64,000 nt of DNA from Trichomonas tenax (taxonomy: Eukaryota > Parabasalia > Trichomonadida > Trichomonadidae), in NCBI GenBank assembly GCA_023091735.1, contig JALKBU010000109.1, positions 1 to 64,000 of the forward strand, written 5' to 3'. The translations under genes and the position numbers were made by a program. The notes under the pieces were generated by a model. It saw nothing but the letters and a program-made list of their open reading frames with translations. It made no database searches and had not been told where the DNA came from. This document shows, one piece after another, positions 10,656 through 24,100 of this stretch. Each line of letters begins with the position of its first letter. Positions within the stretch are counted from its first letter, which is position 1.

Positions 10656-11358
10656 GAAATAATATGCTTACAATACGCTCTATGCGCTTTGTATAGAAAA
10701 AAACTTTAATTTATCTCGAAAAAATTGTCATAATAGAAAACGCTTAATATCCACGTAAGCATTTCAGTGCACTCTGAATATATTATATATTTTTGCACTA
10801 GCTTGAATATGAATTATCAAATGAAAATATTTATCCATTCAAAATGATATTTAACAAGATGAACTATTTCCAGATAAACATTCTCAAAGTTAAACTATCG
10901 CTGTTATTTGTATCCGTTTGAAATAGATATTTTCATTGACAATTTTTTTTCATTTTACGAACAACCAAATAGTAGGCTGAAATAATGTGGCCCTATTAAT
11001 GAGTTTAATTTAATAGTCAAGACTTAAATACAAATATAAAAAGTATTCAAACATATGTTATTCATCATTGTATAGAATTAGTCAGCATTAGAATCTCAAA
11101 CGTTAGCATCAACGAAATATTTCATAGATTTCAACTAAAATGGAAATTCAATTTAATGAATCAATATTTAAACAGCATCACATTCAAGAATGCGCCAATG
11201 TATATGTTCTAAATCAAAATTTTAGTCATGTGTTAAAACGTAAATCAAGTATAAACTGATGATTATTGATGAATGTAATTATTTAAAAAAAAATGAAAAC
11301 ATAACAATAAAATGTGACAAATAATCGGTTTTACACGTTAAATAAAAAAAAATAAAAG
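10656..11358. other. Intergenic, nothing recognised
   Basis: AT-rich spacer upstream of the metacaspase-like gene. No Inr is obvious next to the start at 11359. Confidence 0.45.
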
Positions 11359-12066
11359 ATGACTTCTGCAATGCGTGAACTCGCGGCGATTTCGCACGAC
11401 ATTCGCAAAGTCGGATTTAGGAAACTCCCACGCAACATCGAGCGCGCTGCTGTCATTTTCATGCACGGAAAGTCACATCTCAATCTCGAAGGTTCGAAAG
11501 AAAGCTTAAAGTTCGGCAAACTTGCAAAATACATGTTTTTCGAAGTATTTGTGATGGTTGATGCAACTGTTGACGACTTTATCGAAGTAATGAGGCACTT
11601 TGTTACTGAAACAAAGCAAATCTTGCTTTGCTTCACAGTTGCCAACAAAGTCAATAGCAAATCATCCGCAGCACCATCAGAAATCCCATTTGTTGGTGGA
11701 ACTGTGGATCCAGAGTTAATATTCGATTTAGGAAATTCAATTTCAGATGGCTGCAAGTTATTCTACTTCTTAGACGGCATCAACGATCCAAAGAACTGGG
11801 ATCCAAAGGCAAACGGTGCCAACAAGGAAGGAGTCTACGTCATGGCGCCATATGCGGATCCAAAAGCTACAGAGATTGTCCAATTCGACTCAAATCAGGA
11901 AGGATTCTTCTCCCTTAACCTCAACAAGGTCATCAAGGCCTTCCCAAAGGAGTCATTTGGCCAAATCGCGAAAGTTTTAGCCGAGCAAATTGAACCATTC
12001 GGTCTTAAGGTTTTTGCTGCAACAAACCCACCATCTGCTATGTCTGAACAAGAATGCTTCGTTTAA
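11359..12066 (+). CDS. Metacaspase-like (C14 fold) pseudoenzyme lacking both catalytic residues
   Basis: 235 residues. It aligns by eye over its length with the metacaspase at 39436-40305. The strand AAVIFMHG matches AVFICIN. The segment TETKQILLCFTVANKV lies where the active protein has TKTELITYYTGHGTQ, so the catalytic His of GHG is absent. CKLFYFLDGINDPKNWDP lies where the active protein has KVILLSDCCHSGTIWDL, so the catalytic Cys of DCCHSG is absent while the aligned Trp is kept. The later NQEGFFSLNLNKVI matches TEQGIFTYYLFKF. The gene is intact with GC-richer codon choice, so it is probably expressed. A catalytically dead homologue could bind or regulate active metacaspases; that is inference. 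The stop overlaps a TAAA. It converges with Sec24 across 54 bp. Confidence 0.75.
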   Translation: MTSAMRELAAISHDIRKVGFRKLPRNIERAAVIFMHGKSHLNLEGSKESLKFGKLAKYMFFEVFVMVDATVDDFIEVMRHFVTETKQILLCFTVANKVNSKSSAAPSEIPFVGGTVDPELIFDLGNSISDGCKLFYFLDGINDPKNWDPKANGANKEGVYVMAPYADPKATEIVQFDSNQEGFFSLNLNKVIKAFPKESFGQIAKVLAEQIEPFGLKVFAATNPPSAMSEQECFV

Positions 12067-12120
12067 ACGAAGATTTTTTTATTAAATAAAACTTTATACA
12101 AATAGAAACAACAATTTTAA

Positions 12121-14061
12121 TTAATTATTAGGTGTGAGTGGTAACGGTGCAGTCATGCACTTGTTAAGCGTAATATACACCTTCGATGTAGAGTTGACAG
12201 TGGGATGAATGATCTCGATACATGGAGTTTTAAGTAACTCTTTGAGAATGACTGTGAGAGGGGACTGATTAAGATATTTAAGCCATTCATTTATATCCTC
12301 TGACTCATGGAGAAGGATAATAGAGTGTCTTGTGTCGTATCTGAGGAACAATGCACCGTTCTTTGGATGATAATTGTTCAAATATGTCATCTTTGGGACT
12401 TCATGTGTATCTGGTTGCAAATGATAAATCATTGGAGCACAGAACATCAAGAATTCATCTGGCTGTCTTGATAAAATCTCCGATGCACGGACAAAGTTCA
12501 GTAACTTGGCAGCAGAGCCGAAAACAACTTTAGCAAGTTTATAGTTGCTGACAAATGAAGGATTATCTCCTGATGCTGTTAACATTAATTTAACCATGTT
12601 TTCTTGCAGGAAATCATTCATTATCTTGTCCAGTGATGAAAGCATAATTAATTCATCAGCCATCTCACGTCCATCTTCGATAGCTTGGATGATGTAGTGC
12701 TGAAGCAAAAGACCGATATTTGCATTCTTGAAAACAGTTAAGTTGTTATCAACAACATTCAAGCTGTATGCAGCAGTCTGGATGACTGAAGTCCCATCTT
12801 CTTTGATGATTCTCATCTGGAAAACTAAACTTGGGAATGAAAACTCGATTCTTTCAACTGCATGCTCGAACATGAAGAAAACTGTATCTCCTGGTTCTGC
12901 TGCTGTCATAATGAATGAATTAAGTGTTCTTCTCATGCCGCAGCCCTTGATGTCCTTAATGTTAAGAAATGCTGGATGGTTGACGGTGACAAGAGCAGCT
13001 GGACACTTCTGAACGAATGTCCTGTAAATAATATCATCAGATATCATTTCGACTTGGATTGGGTTGAAAACATTCAAGTGGCTGTTGTTGAGCATCGAAA
13101 ATTCACCAACAGACTCGAAGTTTGGTGGACTGTCAACTGATGGATTCATAATGAACAAGTCAAAGTGAGATAAAGACAATAAAAGCTTGTGTCCGAGTTC
13201 TTTGGCTTCAACCATTGATCCAAGCTTTGGTATTGATGTAGCAAGTGTAGTCATGACATTTTCACCAGCATATGATGAAGCAATCGAATCAATTATTTCA
13301 AATAATCCATTTTGGCATGTTCCTTGATCGAATTCTGACACGTACTGAATGTACTTAATGAGTAAATCTTTCTCTTCAGCAATATTGAAGAAAATCGATT
13401 CTTTTCCTAGAATAATAATTTCGCTGATATCTGGATAACTTGAGTACGAGAATTTCGTTCTCTCGTCATTTATTTTTGGAACTGTTAGGTTGTTGTTCAA
13501 CAAAAAGATGGAAAAGTAACCAGAAGTCATTGTATTGACCTTTTTGATTAATTTATCGATAGTTTTCGCGAAAAGGCCGTGATTTACTGTCAATTCTGAC
13601 TTCTCGATGACTAATATGTTCTTTACAGGTGACGATGGAAGCGTAGAGTCGTGGAACGGATATTCGACCATATTTACGTGGAATTGTACCGATTTGACTT
13701 GTTTATCAGTGTTCACACCGAGTTCATTCTTAGATTTGCAGATGTTGCACAGGAAATTTTTGTCCTCCTGGAATAAAACCGACTTCGAATTGCAAATCAC
13801 GCCGCAATTTTTGCATGTTAAAGCTTCTTCGAACGGGTACTCAGACACAGGGATCTTTTCAGGAGTGTAAACAAGCGGAGTGACTCCGATCGTAAGAGGG
13901 CAGTGATAAACTTCAGAATCACGCTTAGAAATCGGAATATCGTTGATTGTTGATTTAATATATTTACAGACGTCAACTTTTGGGTACTCTATGACCGGTT
14001 TTTTTGGAAGTTCTGGTTTTAGTGGAGTGGAAGGTCTTAAAACCGTCCTCCAAAAATCCAT
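12121..14061 (-). CDS. Sec24-type COPII coat subunit
   Basis: 646 residues. Order: a short N-terminus, then a zinc finger with Cys 83, 86, 105 and 108 (CKNCG and CNICK), a vWA-like trunk domain at about 150-370 (HDSTLPSSPVKNILVI onwards), a beta-sandwich and helical region at about 375-560, and a gelsolin-like C-terminus (HSIILLHESEDINEWL). Sec24 with Sec23 forms the inner COPII coat on ER exit sites and selects cargo. The protein is shorter than animal or yeast Sec24 because the long proline-rich N-terminal extension is missing. Sec23 is the alternative, less likely given the overall pattern. The Inr TCATA (14062-14066) directly abuts the ATG, giving a 3-nt 5' UTR. Confidence 0.85.
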   Translation of the reverse strand: MDFWRTVLRPSTPLKPELPKKPVIEYPKVDVCKYIKSTINDIPISKRDSEVYHCPLTIGVTPLVYTPEKIPVSEYPFEEALTCKNCGVICNSKSVLFQEDKNFLCNICKSKNELGVNTDKQVKSVQFHVNMVEYPFHDSTLPSSPVKNILVIEKSELTVNHGLFAKTIDKLIKKVNTMTSGYFSIFLLNNNLTVPKINDERTKFSYSSYPDISEIIILGKESIFFNIAEEKDLLIKYIQYVSEFDQGTCQNGLFEIIDSIASSYAGENVMTTLATSIPKLGSMVEAKELGHKLLLSLSHFDLFIMNPSVDSPPNFESVGEFSMLNNSHLNVFNPIQVEMISDDIIYRTFVQKCPAALVTVNHPAFLNIKDIKGCGMRRTLNSFIMTAAEPGDTVFFMFEHAVERIEFSFPSLVFQMRIIKEDGTSVIQTAAYSLNVVDNNLTVFKNANIGLLLQHYIIQAIEDGREMADELIMLSSLDKIMNDFLQENMVKLMLTASGDNPSFVSNYKLAKVVFGSAAKLLNFVRASEILSRQPDEFLMFCAPMIYHLQPDTHEVPKMTYLNNYHPKNGALFLRYDTRHSIILLHESEDINEWLKYLNQSPLTVILKELLKTPCIEIIHPTVNSTSKVYITLNKCMTAPLPLTPNN

Positions 14062-14066
14062 TATGA
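14062..14066 (-). promoter_or_regulatory. Inr (TCATA) of the Sec24 gene
   Basis: TCATA immediately precedes the ATG and matches TCA-Py-(A/T). Confidence 0.65.
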
Positions 14067-15133
14067 ATTTTTATTGTAAATATATTTTGATTGATCTCAT
14101 AAAATTATTGTATGAGATCCCTCAAAGTGTTTGGACGTTAGATTTTTTATTTTTATCTCTAGTGATCAAATGGACGTATGAATCAGCAAAGGAATTACTC
14201 TATAGAATCATTTTCTTTAAGTGAAAAGCTTCAATCTTTGTTTTTTGAGCAAAATCTTAATCAAATCTTGATGTACAATTGAACAGCCAAATACAAAATA
14301 TACATTTGATAAAATTTTATGTGCAGTAGTGTTTACATGGATATTGCTTTAATATTCGAACAAAATTTGAAAATTCAAAAATATCAAGAAATTGATATCT
14401 ACTAAGAAGAAAGCTTTTGCTAGAGTTGACAAAATTATAAAATCATTTCACAGATGTTGACTGAAGAAAGATTGTCTCATTCTTGTTTGATTTTTTGAAA
14501 AATCAATTTTTTGATCATAATTTGTTTTAAAATTCAATTTTTCAGCTTAATTTAAGGGTTTCTTGTGGAAATAAATAATACAATAGTCATTCATATTCAT
14601 TTTATACATGTTTCGATCTAGAATTATAGATTTTAATCAAATACTTTTCTTCATATTTTTTATAATTTAAATATGATACTTTGTCTTTGAGCATTTCTTA
14701 CAATGTTGCCGATATAAGTAACAACGAATTTGTGATTTGTTAAGACAGCCAAAAATAATATTCATATCGACATTTTAATTATGAATTTAGATTTGAATCG
14801 CAAGAGGGCGATAACAATGCTTAAAACTACAATTATGAAGTTGAGACTATAGGACAATGAATCAAGAGTATGATTTAATCAAAATCATTAATATGATGTT
14901 CAATATCGGCCAATTCTTATGCAATTTATATAGATATATCAATTGAAGTTTATTGACAATATACAGATATATAGTTCCATCTAAAGTATTTGGAAATTAG
15001 ATCAAGATTCGAATTAATGATGAAAATATTATTTTTCAGACAAATTAATATCTAATGGAGTCAAAATAGGAAACTTTTTATTTTAGCGGCAAAAAATTCA
15101 AAAATGTGACAATTTTTATTGAAAGTTTAAGGG
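14067..15133. other. Intergenic region upstream of two divergent genes
   Basis: About 1.07 kb of AT-rich sequence between Sec24 and the giant coiled-coil gene. No frame is convincing, and no Inr or CCTTT stands next to the start at 15134. Confidence 0.45.
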
Positions 15134-18100
15134 ATGAATTCCCACCAATTTAGCCCCACGTACGCGCCAGTTAACGACTCTGCGCAGATTGTGGCCCAGC
15201 TATACCAGGAAAGGAAGAAAATCTTTATAAAATCCCTTCAAGACTCAATAAAAGCAATATCAAATGATTTAATTGTCCTCCAACTATTACAAGAACAGAT
15301 TTCGAGCAATTATCTCTCGCAGAGGATTGACGAGCTCATCAGCAAGCAGCTTAACGATGGTCGAGAGCAGTTTATCGATACGTTAATTCAAAAAATCAAC
15401 AAATACGAAGCGATTTTCAACGATGAGCGCACGGAATTGATAAGAGTAATGGGCGATAAGATCATTTCTTTCGCTGATTCGCAAATAACTACAGCATCCG
15501 ATAGAATGAGAGCAATTCATTCTTTAACGGACCAACTTCGATCTCTGCAAGAAGAAAACTCACAATTACGTGCTAACTCAAGTACAACAATCTCTATATC
15601 GCAGCGTTCTGAGATTTCTAAGACACAACGTTCACTTAAACAAGATATAAATTCACCAACTTTCATGCACATCTTCGCAGAAGTCGATATTTCCGATTTT
15701 GATTACAAGTTGAAGGCATTACAGACCGATTCAAAGACAGCAACGAAATTGGTAAATTCGTTAATGAGATCTTTCAAGCAATACACTGTTGCAATGAAGA
15801 CAAAAATGGTCGAAATCGCAACGCAGTGCAAAAATCGTGTAGATTCAGTCGAAAGACGCTTGAAACAAGAATTAGAACGAAATGCTCAGCTTAAACATCG
15901 ATATGATGACGAAACAATACCATCAATCATGGCATCACATGAAGAGACAGAGGCTCAGCTACGTGATGAACTCAATCAATCGCTACGTGACACAGATCGA
16001 ATGAAACGCGATTTAAACGACCGTGAAAATGCAATTAAGACACTCAAGCGTCAGCAAAGACAATTATTTTCAGTATGCGAACAACTGAAGAATCAAAACT
16101 CAAAGATGGAGGAAGAGCTTTCACAGTTACGAAGCGAAACAGCAATGAATGCTTCTGCTTTGTCTACGTCATCAGTTAAGTACGATGAAGCAATGAATGA
16201 GGCTCAGAGAGCAAATGAAGAGATCAACCAACTTCAAGGTGTCCTTAATATCGCAAAGAACAAGATTAAGAAGACAACGCAAAGAGCAGAAAATGCCGAG
16301 AAACAGTTGCAGCAAATGAAACGCAATGAAGAGGAAATGCAACAATCATTAGCAGAATTAACAACATCTAATACAGAACGTGAAAACAAACTTAATCATT
16401 TGCGTGAACAGAATAAAGAGCTCAAGAAGAAATGCATCCAACAAAATGAACAAATCAACGAACTCAGACACGAACTCGACAATATTAAGGCCGAAAACGA
16501 ATCAATGCAGAAGAAATTAAATGCTGCACAGATAGAAGCTAAGAATCTTCAGCAATCTCTCACAAACGTTTTGGATGAGAAAAGTGCTTTAGAAGAAAAG
16601 GCTGATTCGCTTGGAACAACTTCAAAAGAATACGAGAAATTAAAGCAAATCTTATCAGAATTGAAGCAGAAGAAAGAAAAGGCAGAAAATGATCTTGCTG
16701 ACCTTGAAAGAAAGCTCGAAAAGGCAGAAGAAGACAAAGATGCACTAGATAAGACAATTAAGGAACAAGGAACACAAATTCAGCGCGAACAATCTCAAAT
16801 CAAGCAGTTAATCGAAGAAAATGATGCTATGCAACAATTAATTAATGAAAAACTCAACGACAATAAGAAACTCGAATTACAAGTCAAGACATTGCAGCAA
16901 CAACTCGAGCAGATGTCAAATGAAAAGGCTGAATTACAGTCTAATGCGACAATCCTCCAAGCGTCTCTTGATGAAAAGAATCAAAAGATCAACTCTCTAA
17001 AGAGCGACCTTCAAGAAAAGGATGCAAAGGCCTTCGATGTACAATCAGAGGCAGACGAAATGTCATCCAAATTTTCAACACTTGAGAAGCAAAATGATAG
17101 ACACAAGAAGAAGATCGAAGACCTCAAGAAGCAGCTCAGCGACAATGCTGCAGCGATTGTCAAGTCTGATAACGAGAAGAATGACTTAAATGAGGAGCTC
17201 GCTAGACTAAAAAAGGCCTTAGAATCACTCAAGGCCGAATTTCAGGGATTGTCTGATGCAAATAAGAAATTAACAGAAGAAAACGAGCAGCTTGAAAACA
17301 AGCTCAAGGACAAGGATATGAATCTTGACAAATTAACAAGACAAATCCAAAACCATTCCAACAGAATTTCAGAAAACGAAAGTCAACTCGGAGAAGTTCA
17401 GAGTCAACTTGATGATGCATTAATGGCAAATCATTCTCAAGATCAGAAGATTGGTCAACTCAATCGTCAACTTGCTCAGTTAACATCGCAAAAGCAAGTT
17501 GCTGATGATAGGATTAAAGAACTCGAAAGACAGAATCAAACAATCGCCAGGAAGTTAACAAATACAAAGGATGAATTACAAACAGCATTGCATAACAATG
17601 CTGAACACGAAGATAAGATTCAGTCTCAACAAAGAGAAATTGATATTCTTCATAAGGAAGGAGAAAATCTTCAAAAGAGAAGTCAGCAGACAATCGATGA
17701 TTTAACTAACCAACTCGCAAAGACAAAGGACGAGCTTAGACAAGTTGATCAGCAGCTCAAGGATTTGATGAAGCAGAAAGAAAATAATGATGAAAAGATG
17801 CAGTCAACGATTGCTGATCTTGGTTCTGAACTTGACAGAACTAAGAATAAGCTTCAAGCAACAGCAAGACAATTGGATCTTCAGACAAAGCAAACACAAC
17901 AAGATAAGGACGCCGCTGACAACACCATTCAACAACAGAAACAAGAGTTAGACAAGTTAACTCAAACAGTCAATGATCTTACAAATCAGCTTTCACAATC
18001 TGAATTATCTCTTCAAAACTCAAATACAGCACTTGAAGAACAAGTGGATCAGCTGCAGTCAGATTTGATTTCTAAGACTAAAGAGAATGATCAACTTCTT

Positions 18101-21100
18101 AAACAGGCTTCGCAACTCAAGGATGACTTAACAAGTAAGATTGAACAGCTTAAGGGAGATCTTGAGCAAACAACATCGAAGCTCAATGATGCTTCAAAGC
18201 AGAAGCAAGATCTTGAGAAATCATCTGCTGAAGAAAAGCAAAGGCTCAATGATGAATTCAGCAACTTGAACTTACAACTTGCAAATACACAGCGTGAAAG
18301 TGCTCAACAAGCTAAGAAGCTTACAAATGATAACAAGTTACTTACGCAGGAACTCGAGGAGGCAAAGAAGGATATCAATCGCCTTGAACAGAGGAATCGT
18401 GACCTCACGCAAGCAAAGAGCACTGGCGAGCAAGAATATATTCGCAAGCAGACAGAACTCGAAGACCAGGCCGAGGCCCTTCAGAAAGAAAATACAAACT
18501 ATAAGAATCAGAATGAATTATTGACAAAGAAACTTGATAAAGCTAACAACGAATCTGAAGTTCATATTGCTCAGCTTGTCAATGAACTTCAAGCTCTTAC
18601 AGCTAAGCTCAAAGAAATGTCTCAGCAGAAGAATGCAAACGAGGCAAAGGCAGAGCGTCAAATCAATGAAATGGAAGCAGAAATTGATGAGCTGAAGAAG
18701 GACATTGATATTCTCAGAACAAAGCACGACAATCTCAAGAAGAAGCATAAAGCATCAAATGACGAACACGCTGAGCAAATGTCACAAATCAGGCAAGAAA
18801 AGGATGCTCTTGAGAAAAAGTTGAAGGAAATAACTCAAGCTAAGCAACTTTGTGAGCAACAAAGCGCATCTGAAATCGCATCACTTAACGATCAGGTTAT
18901 GCAATTACAGGGCAAGCTTGACAATGCCACAAAGCAACTCGAAGCAACGCAGAAGAAATTACAACAAACTCAAACAGATCTCGGCGATGAGCTTGAACAA
19001 ACTCAGCAAGCAAACATGAATCTTGAACAGAAGTTGAAGGATATGGCAAATCAATATTCAAAAAATAAAGATTCTTTGAACGAAGAAAAGGATCAAATCC
19101 AGAACAAGCTTCAAGAAACAGCCAAAGAAGTTGACAGCCTTAAACAACAAAATGAAGCTCTCAACAAGAAGTCCGAGCAAGATATTGATAATCTCAAGAA
19201 TGAACTTGAAGCATTAAAGGCTCAAAATGCTCAAAACGAGCAGAAAGTTAAGGACTTTGGCAACCAGAAGGCCGCAGCAGAACAAAAGTCAGCTCAGCTT
19301 CAGCAACAACTCGATGATCAGGTTGCAGCACTTAAACAGGAAATCGAAAATGGAAAGAGAGAAGCCGATGCCAATAACAAGAGATATCAGGCCACACAGA
19401 AAGATTTAGAGTCTCGTCTCAAGACAGCAACAGATGATCTCAAGAATCTCGATCAAGATCACAAGAACCTCATCGCAGATAAGTCAGCGGCTGAAAACAA
19501 GAACGCTTCTAAGATCAATGATCTTGAAGATGAGATTGAAAAGCTCACAAATGATTGCGAAACATTCAAGATTAAGAATGCATCATTGAAGAAGAAACTC
19601 ACAGCAGCCAACCAGGATAATGTCAACAAAGATGAAATGATCAGACAGATTCGTGATGAAAATGAAATAAAGATCAAAGAGATTAACAAGCAAAACAAGC
19701 AGAAGGAGTTGGAAATGAACAACTATCTTTCTAATCTTCAGGATCAAATCGATCAACTCCAAAACCAGCTCGCACAGTCTCAGAGAGAAAATGATACTCT
19801 TAACAAGAGAATCAACAATATTCAAGGAGATAAAGATCAACAGGATAAGGAATATGCTGAAGAGCTCGAGAAATTAGAGAATCAATTGAAGCAGCTTCAA
19901 CAGCAAAAGAACCAAGCAGATCAGGATAACAACGAACAGAAGGAAGCACATGCACAAGAAATGCAGAAGATGCAACAGCAAATGGATGAAATTCAGAAAG
20001 CAAGTGATGCGAATGATAAGAAGAACCAACAGCAGGCCAAAAATTTAGAAGAGAAGCTTGAACAAGCAAATCAGTCAATTGCTGCTCTTGAAGGAAAGGT
20101 CAATGAAATGAATCAACAGAAGGCTCAAAATGATCAGAAGGCCGCTCAAAATGCAACAGACATGAACAATGCACTCGATAAAGCTAAATCTGAAACAGAA
20201 AGTGCTAAGCGCGAAAATGAACTTCTGCAGAAGAAACTCGCACAATCAGTCGCAGATCTGCAAAAGCAAATTGATGCTATTACAGCTGAGAACCAAGAAC
20301 TCAAGGAAGAAGCTGATAAGGCCAACGCAGACTGTGCTAAAGCTAAAGAACAGTTGAACAAGGCTATGGCCGATACCAAGAAACAAATTGCTGACAAAGA
20401 AAAGAGCCATGAAGCCGAGCTCAGGAATTCCAATGAAGAAAAACAAGGAATGAAGAAGAAATTAAGTGAAACGACTATAGAATTATCAAAGGCTAAAGAG
20501 CAATTTCAACAAGCCAATGAAGAGAAAGAAAGAACACAAGCGAAACTTGACAATGAAGAAAACAAGAGAAAGCATGCTGAGAATCAGCTTAAACAGACAG
20601 CCCAGCAATGCACTGATCTCAAAGACATCATCGAGCAAGCAATGCATGCAACAGGAGCAACAAACAATGATGACTTGATTAAGGCTGTTAAGAACAACGC
20701 TAACTCGCAATCAATTCTTGATAAAGCCTGCAGGAATATTGGCGTAGCTCCAAATGAACTTCCACAGACATTAACAAACATCGCCAACGAAAGAAAGCAT
20801 ATGATAAACACTCTCCAGATACCAGAAAAGGAAGATATAGGTTCTAAGGTCGATGCTCTTGTCAACCAACACAAGGAATTCTTAGACGAACTTAACAACC
20901 TAAAGGCATTCAATAAAAAGTTCTCTAAGGCATTCAACTTCGAATTCACACCAACAGAAACAGCAGTAAAGAACGCTGCTAAAGCTGGAAGTCAGGCGCA
21001 CGAAGACAGAGTCTGTGCTCAGGAAATTGTTGGGCGTGCACAGAAACTGGGCTACATTGGTGATAATTTAATCGAGGCTTCTGATTTTATGACAAATACT

Positions 21101-24100
21101 GTGAAGAAGCAACTCGGTGATGAACTTGACAGAACGAAGCAAGACAATACAGCAAAGCAGAACGCTATGAAAGCAATGCAAGAAAAGATCGATGAACTCA
21201 CAGGTAAGCTTGATACTGCTTCCAAGCAAGGCGATGAGAAAGATAAAGATTACAACGCTAAAGTTAAGAATCTTCAGCAGCAAATCAAGGAACTTCAAGC
21301 CAAGAGCGATGATATTGCAAAGGATTTCAGTGAAGAATCTGAACAAAGATCGCAGCTTGAAGGAAAGCTTAAAGCAATTGTCGGAGCTGTCGGTGCATCC
21401 GATGCGGATTCTGCACTTCAAGCCGCTCAAAAGTCATTCCAGAAGTCAAAGACACTTGATGAAATTCTTGATGTTATCAAAGTTGATGAAGATCAAGCTG
21501 TTGATCACGTCACAGATTTGAACAACAAGAGTGGTGTTTTACAGTCCATTCAGGATATGATGAATACACCAAACTCAGACAAAGTTGCCCCGGTTGTGAA
21601 GAAATATGTAGATGAACGCAACAGAATTGATCAATTCCTCGAAACAAACGGTGCTGTTCCACTTCCAGAAGCAGTCGAAGAAGTTGTTATGAACGAGAAG
21701 AAGCTTCTATTTGAGCTCGAAAATGCACAGAATACAATCAAGAAGTTCTATGATGCAAATGGAATGACAATGCCTTCTCCAGGTGCATCACCAACAAAGA
21801 AGTCGCAGATCTTCAAAGATATCGAAAAACAGCGCGAAAGGGCCGCAGAAAACAAGGAACAAATCCAAGATGTCTTAGAAGAAGTTCACAAACTTGGTTA
21901 TGGCGCTTCTACTCTTCCAGAGGCTGTTGAAGCACTCAAGAATGCTGTCCAGAAGGAAGAGAAGAAGAAACAAGATGTCCTTCAGCAGCAATTCAACCAA
22001 GAAAAGCAGAACATGCAGGATGAGAACGAAGAGCTTCAAGCTGCAAATGCTAAGCTTCAAGATGAAAACTCTCAGCAGCAAAAGAAGCTCGCAGAACAAA
22101 ATAAGGCAATCAATGATGCAGATCTTGAAATCATGGATCTCCAAAGCAAGGCCGAAACACAGACAGCAAATCTTGCAGCTAAGACCAAAGAGAATGAGGT
22201 ACTTGCCAAGAAACTCGAAGATACAGAGGCAATGCTGCAGAACGAAAAGAAGGAACATGATTCTGATAAGGCAGCAGCCGAAAAGAAGCTCAAAGATCTT
22301 ACACAACAGAAGCAGCAACAAGAACAAGATTATGCTCTTGAGAAGGATGAACTTGAAGACAACATCAAGAGGCTCTCAAAGCAAATTGAGAATGCTAAGC
22401 GTGAAAATGATTCAATAAATGGAAAGCTCGAAGCTAAAGAGGAGGAACTTAAGCAACAAGTTGCAAAGGCAAACGATGATCTTGAAAAGGCTCGTAAGCA
22501 AATCAATGATCTCAACAAGCAGGCCAAGCAAAAGGAGAAAGAAACACTTTCTCAGGTCACTGAACTTGAGGATCAAGTTGAAGAGCTTCAGAAGAATTTG
22601 TCACAATCACAGAGAGATAACGATGCTCTCAACAAGAAGGTTCAAGCAATGCAGGAAGAACAAGCTCAGAAGGATGCTAACAACGCAGCAGAAATGGATA
22701 AACTCCAGAACCAGTTGAAGCAATTGCAGCAACAAAAGGTACAGCTCGAACAAGATTTCAACAAACAGAATGAAGAGCAAGATGATGAGATCCAGAAACT
22801 CACTAAAGATCTCGAAGATATGCAGAAGCAGAACGATCAGAAGGTCAGAGAGATGAATAAGCAACAGAAGCATAAAGAAGACGAAGCCAACAACCAAATT
22901 TTGTCATTAAATGATCAGATTGAAGCCCTTAAGAGAAATATCAGCCAACTTCAGTCCAACAATGATTCGATCAACAAGAAACTCGCAGAGCGTGAAGAAG
23001 AACATGCAAACACAGTTGCTAACGACAATGAAGAAATTGATAAATTAAGGAAACAGTTGAATGAACTCAGCAAACAATTCAAGCAGAAAGAGAAAGAGCA
23101 AAACTCTTCAATCGAAGAACTCCAAGACCAAATCGATGTTCTTGAAAATACACTTGCACAAGTCCAACGCGACCTTGAAAACACATCTAAGAAGCTCGCT
23201 GATAAAGAGAACGAGCTCGCACAGACAATTGCAAAGGATAACGAAGAACACGATAACTTGAACAACCAGATTAACGAGCTCAACAAGCAGGCTAAGCAAA
23301 AGGATAAAGAACAATCTGCTGCAATGCAAGCGATGAAGGAGCAAAATGAAGCACTTCAGAATCAGTTGAACCAAGCTCAGAAAGATAACGACGATCTCAA
23401 CAAGAAGCTCAATGCAAAGGATGAAGAACTTAAGCAAACTATTGTTAAGGACAATGATGAAATTGAAAAGCAGAAGAAGGCTCTTAACGACACCACCAAA
23501 CAACTTAAGCAGAAGGAGAAAGATTCTGCTGACCAGGCCGCAAACCTCAATGATCAGTTAGCTAAATTACAGAAATCATTGTCTCAGGCACAGAAAGATA
23601 ATGAGAACCTCAGCAAGAGACTTTCTGAAAAGGACGAAGAGCTCAAGCAGACAATTGCGAAGGATAATGATGAAATCGAGAAACAGAAGAAGGCAATTAA
23701 TGAACTAAACAAGCAGTCCAAGCAGAAAGAAAGAGAGGCAGGAAACCATGTCATGGATCTTCAGACACAAATCGAAGATCTCCAGAAATCACTTTCGCAA
23801 TCGCAGCGTGATAATGATGCACTTGGAAAGAAGATACAAAACCTTCAAAACGAAAATGAACAAGAGCAACAAGAGCACAAGGATGCAGTTGAAATTCTTG
23901 AAAATCAAATCAAGCAACTCGCACAGCAAAAGAATCAATCAGAGCAAGATAAGGCTAAACAGAAGGAACAATATGAGCAAGAAATCGAAAATTTCAACCA
24001 ACAAATCGAAGACCTTCAAAAGCAAGGCGATATTAATGATAGAAAACATCAGCAACAGGTTAAATCACTTGAGGAACAAATTTCTAATCTCACTGGCGAT

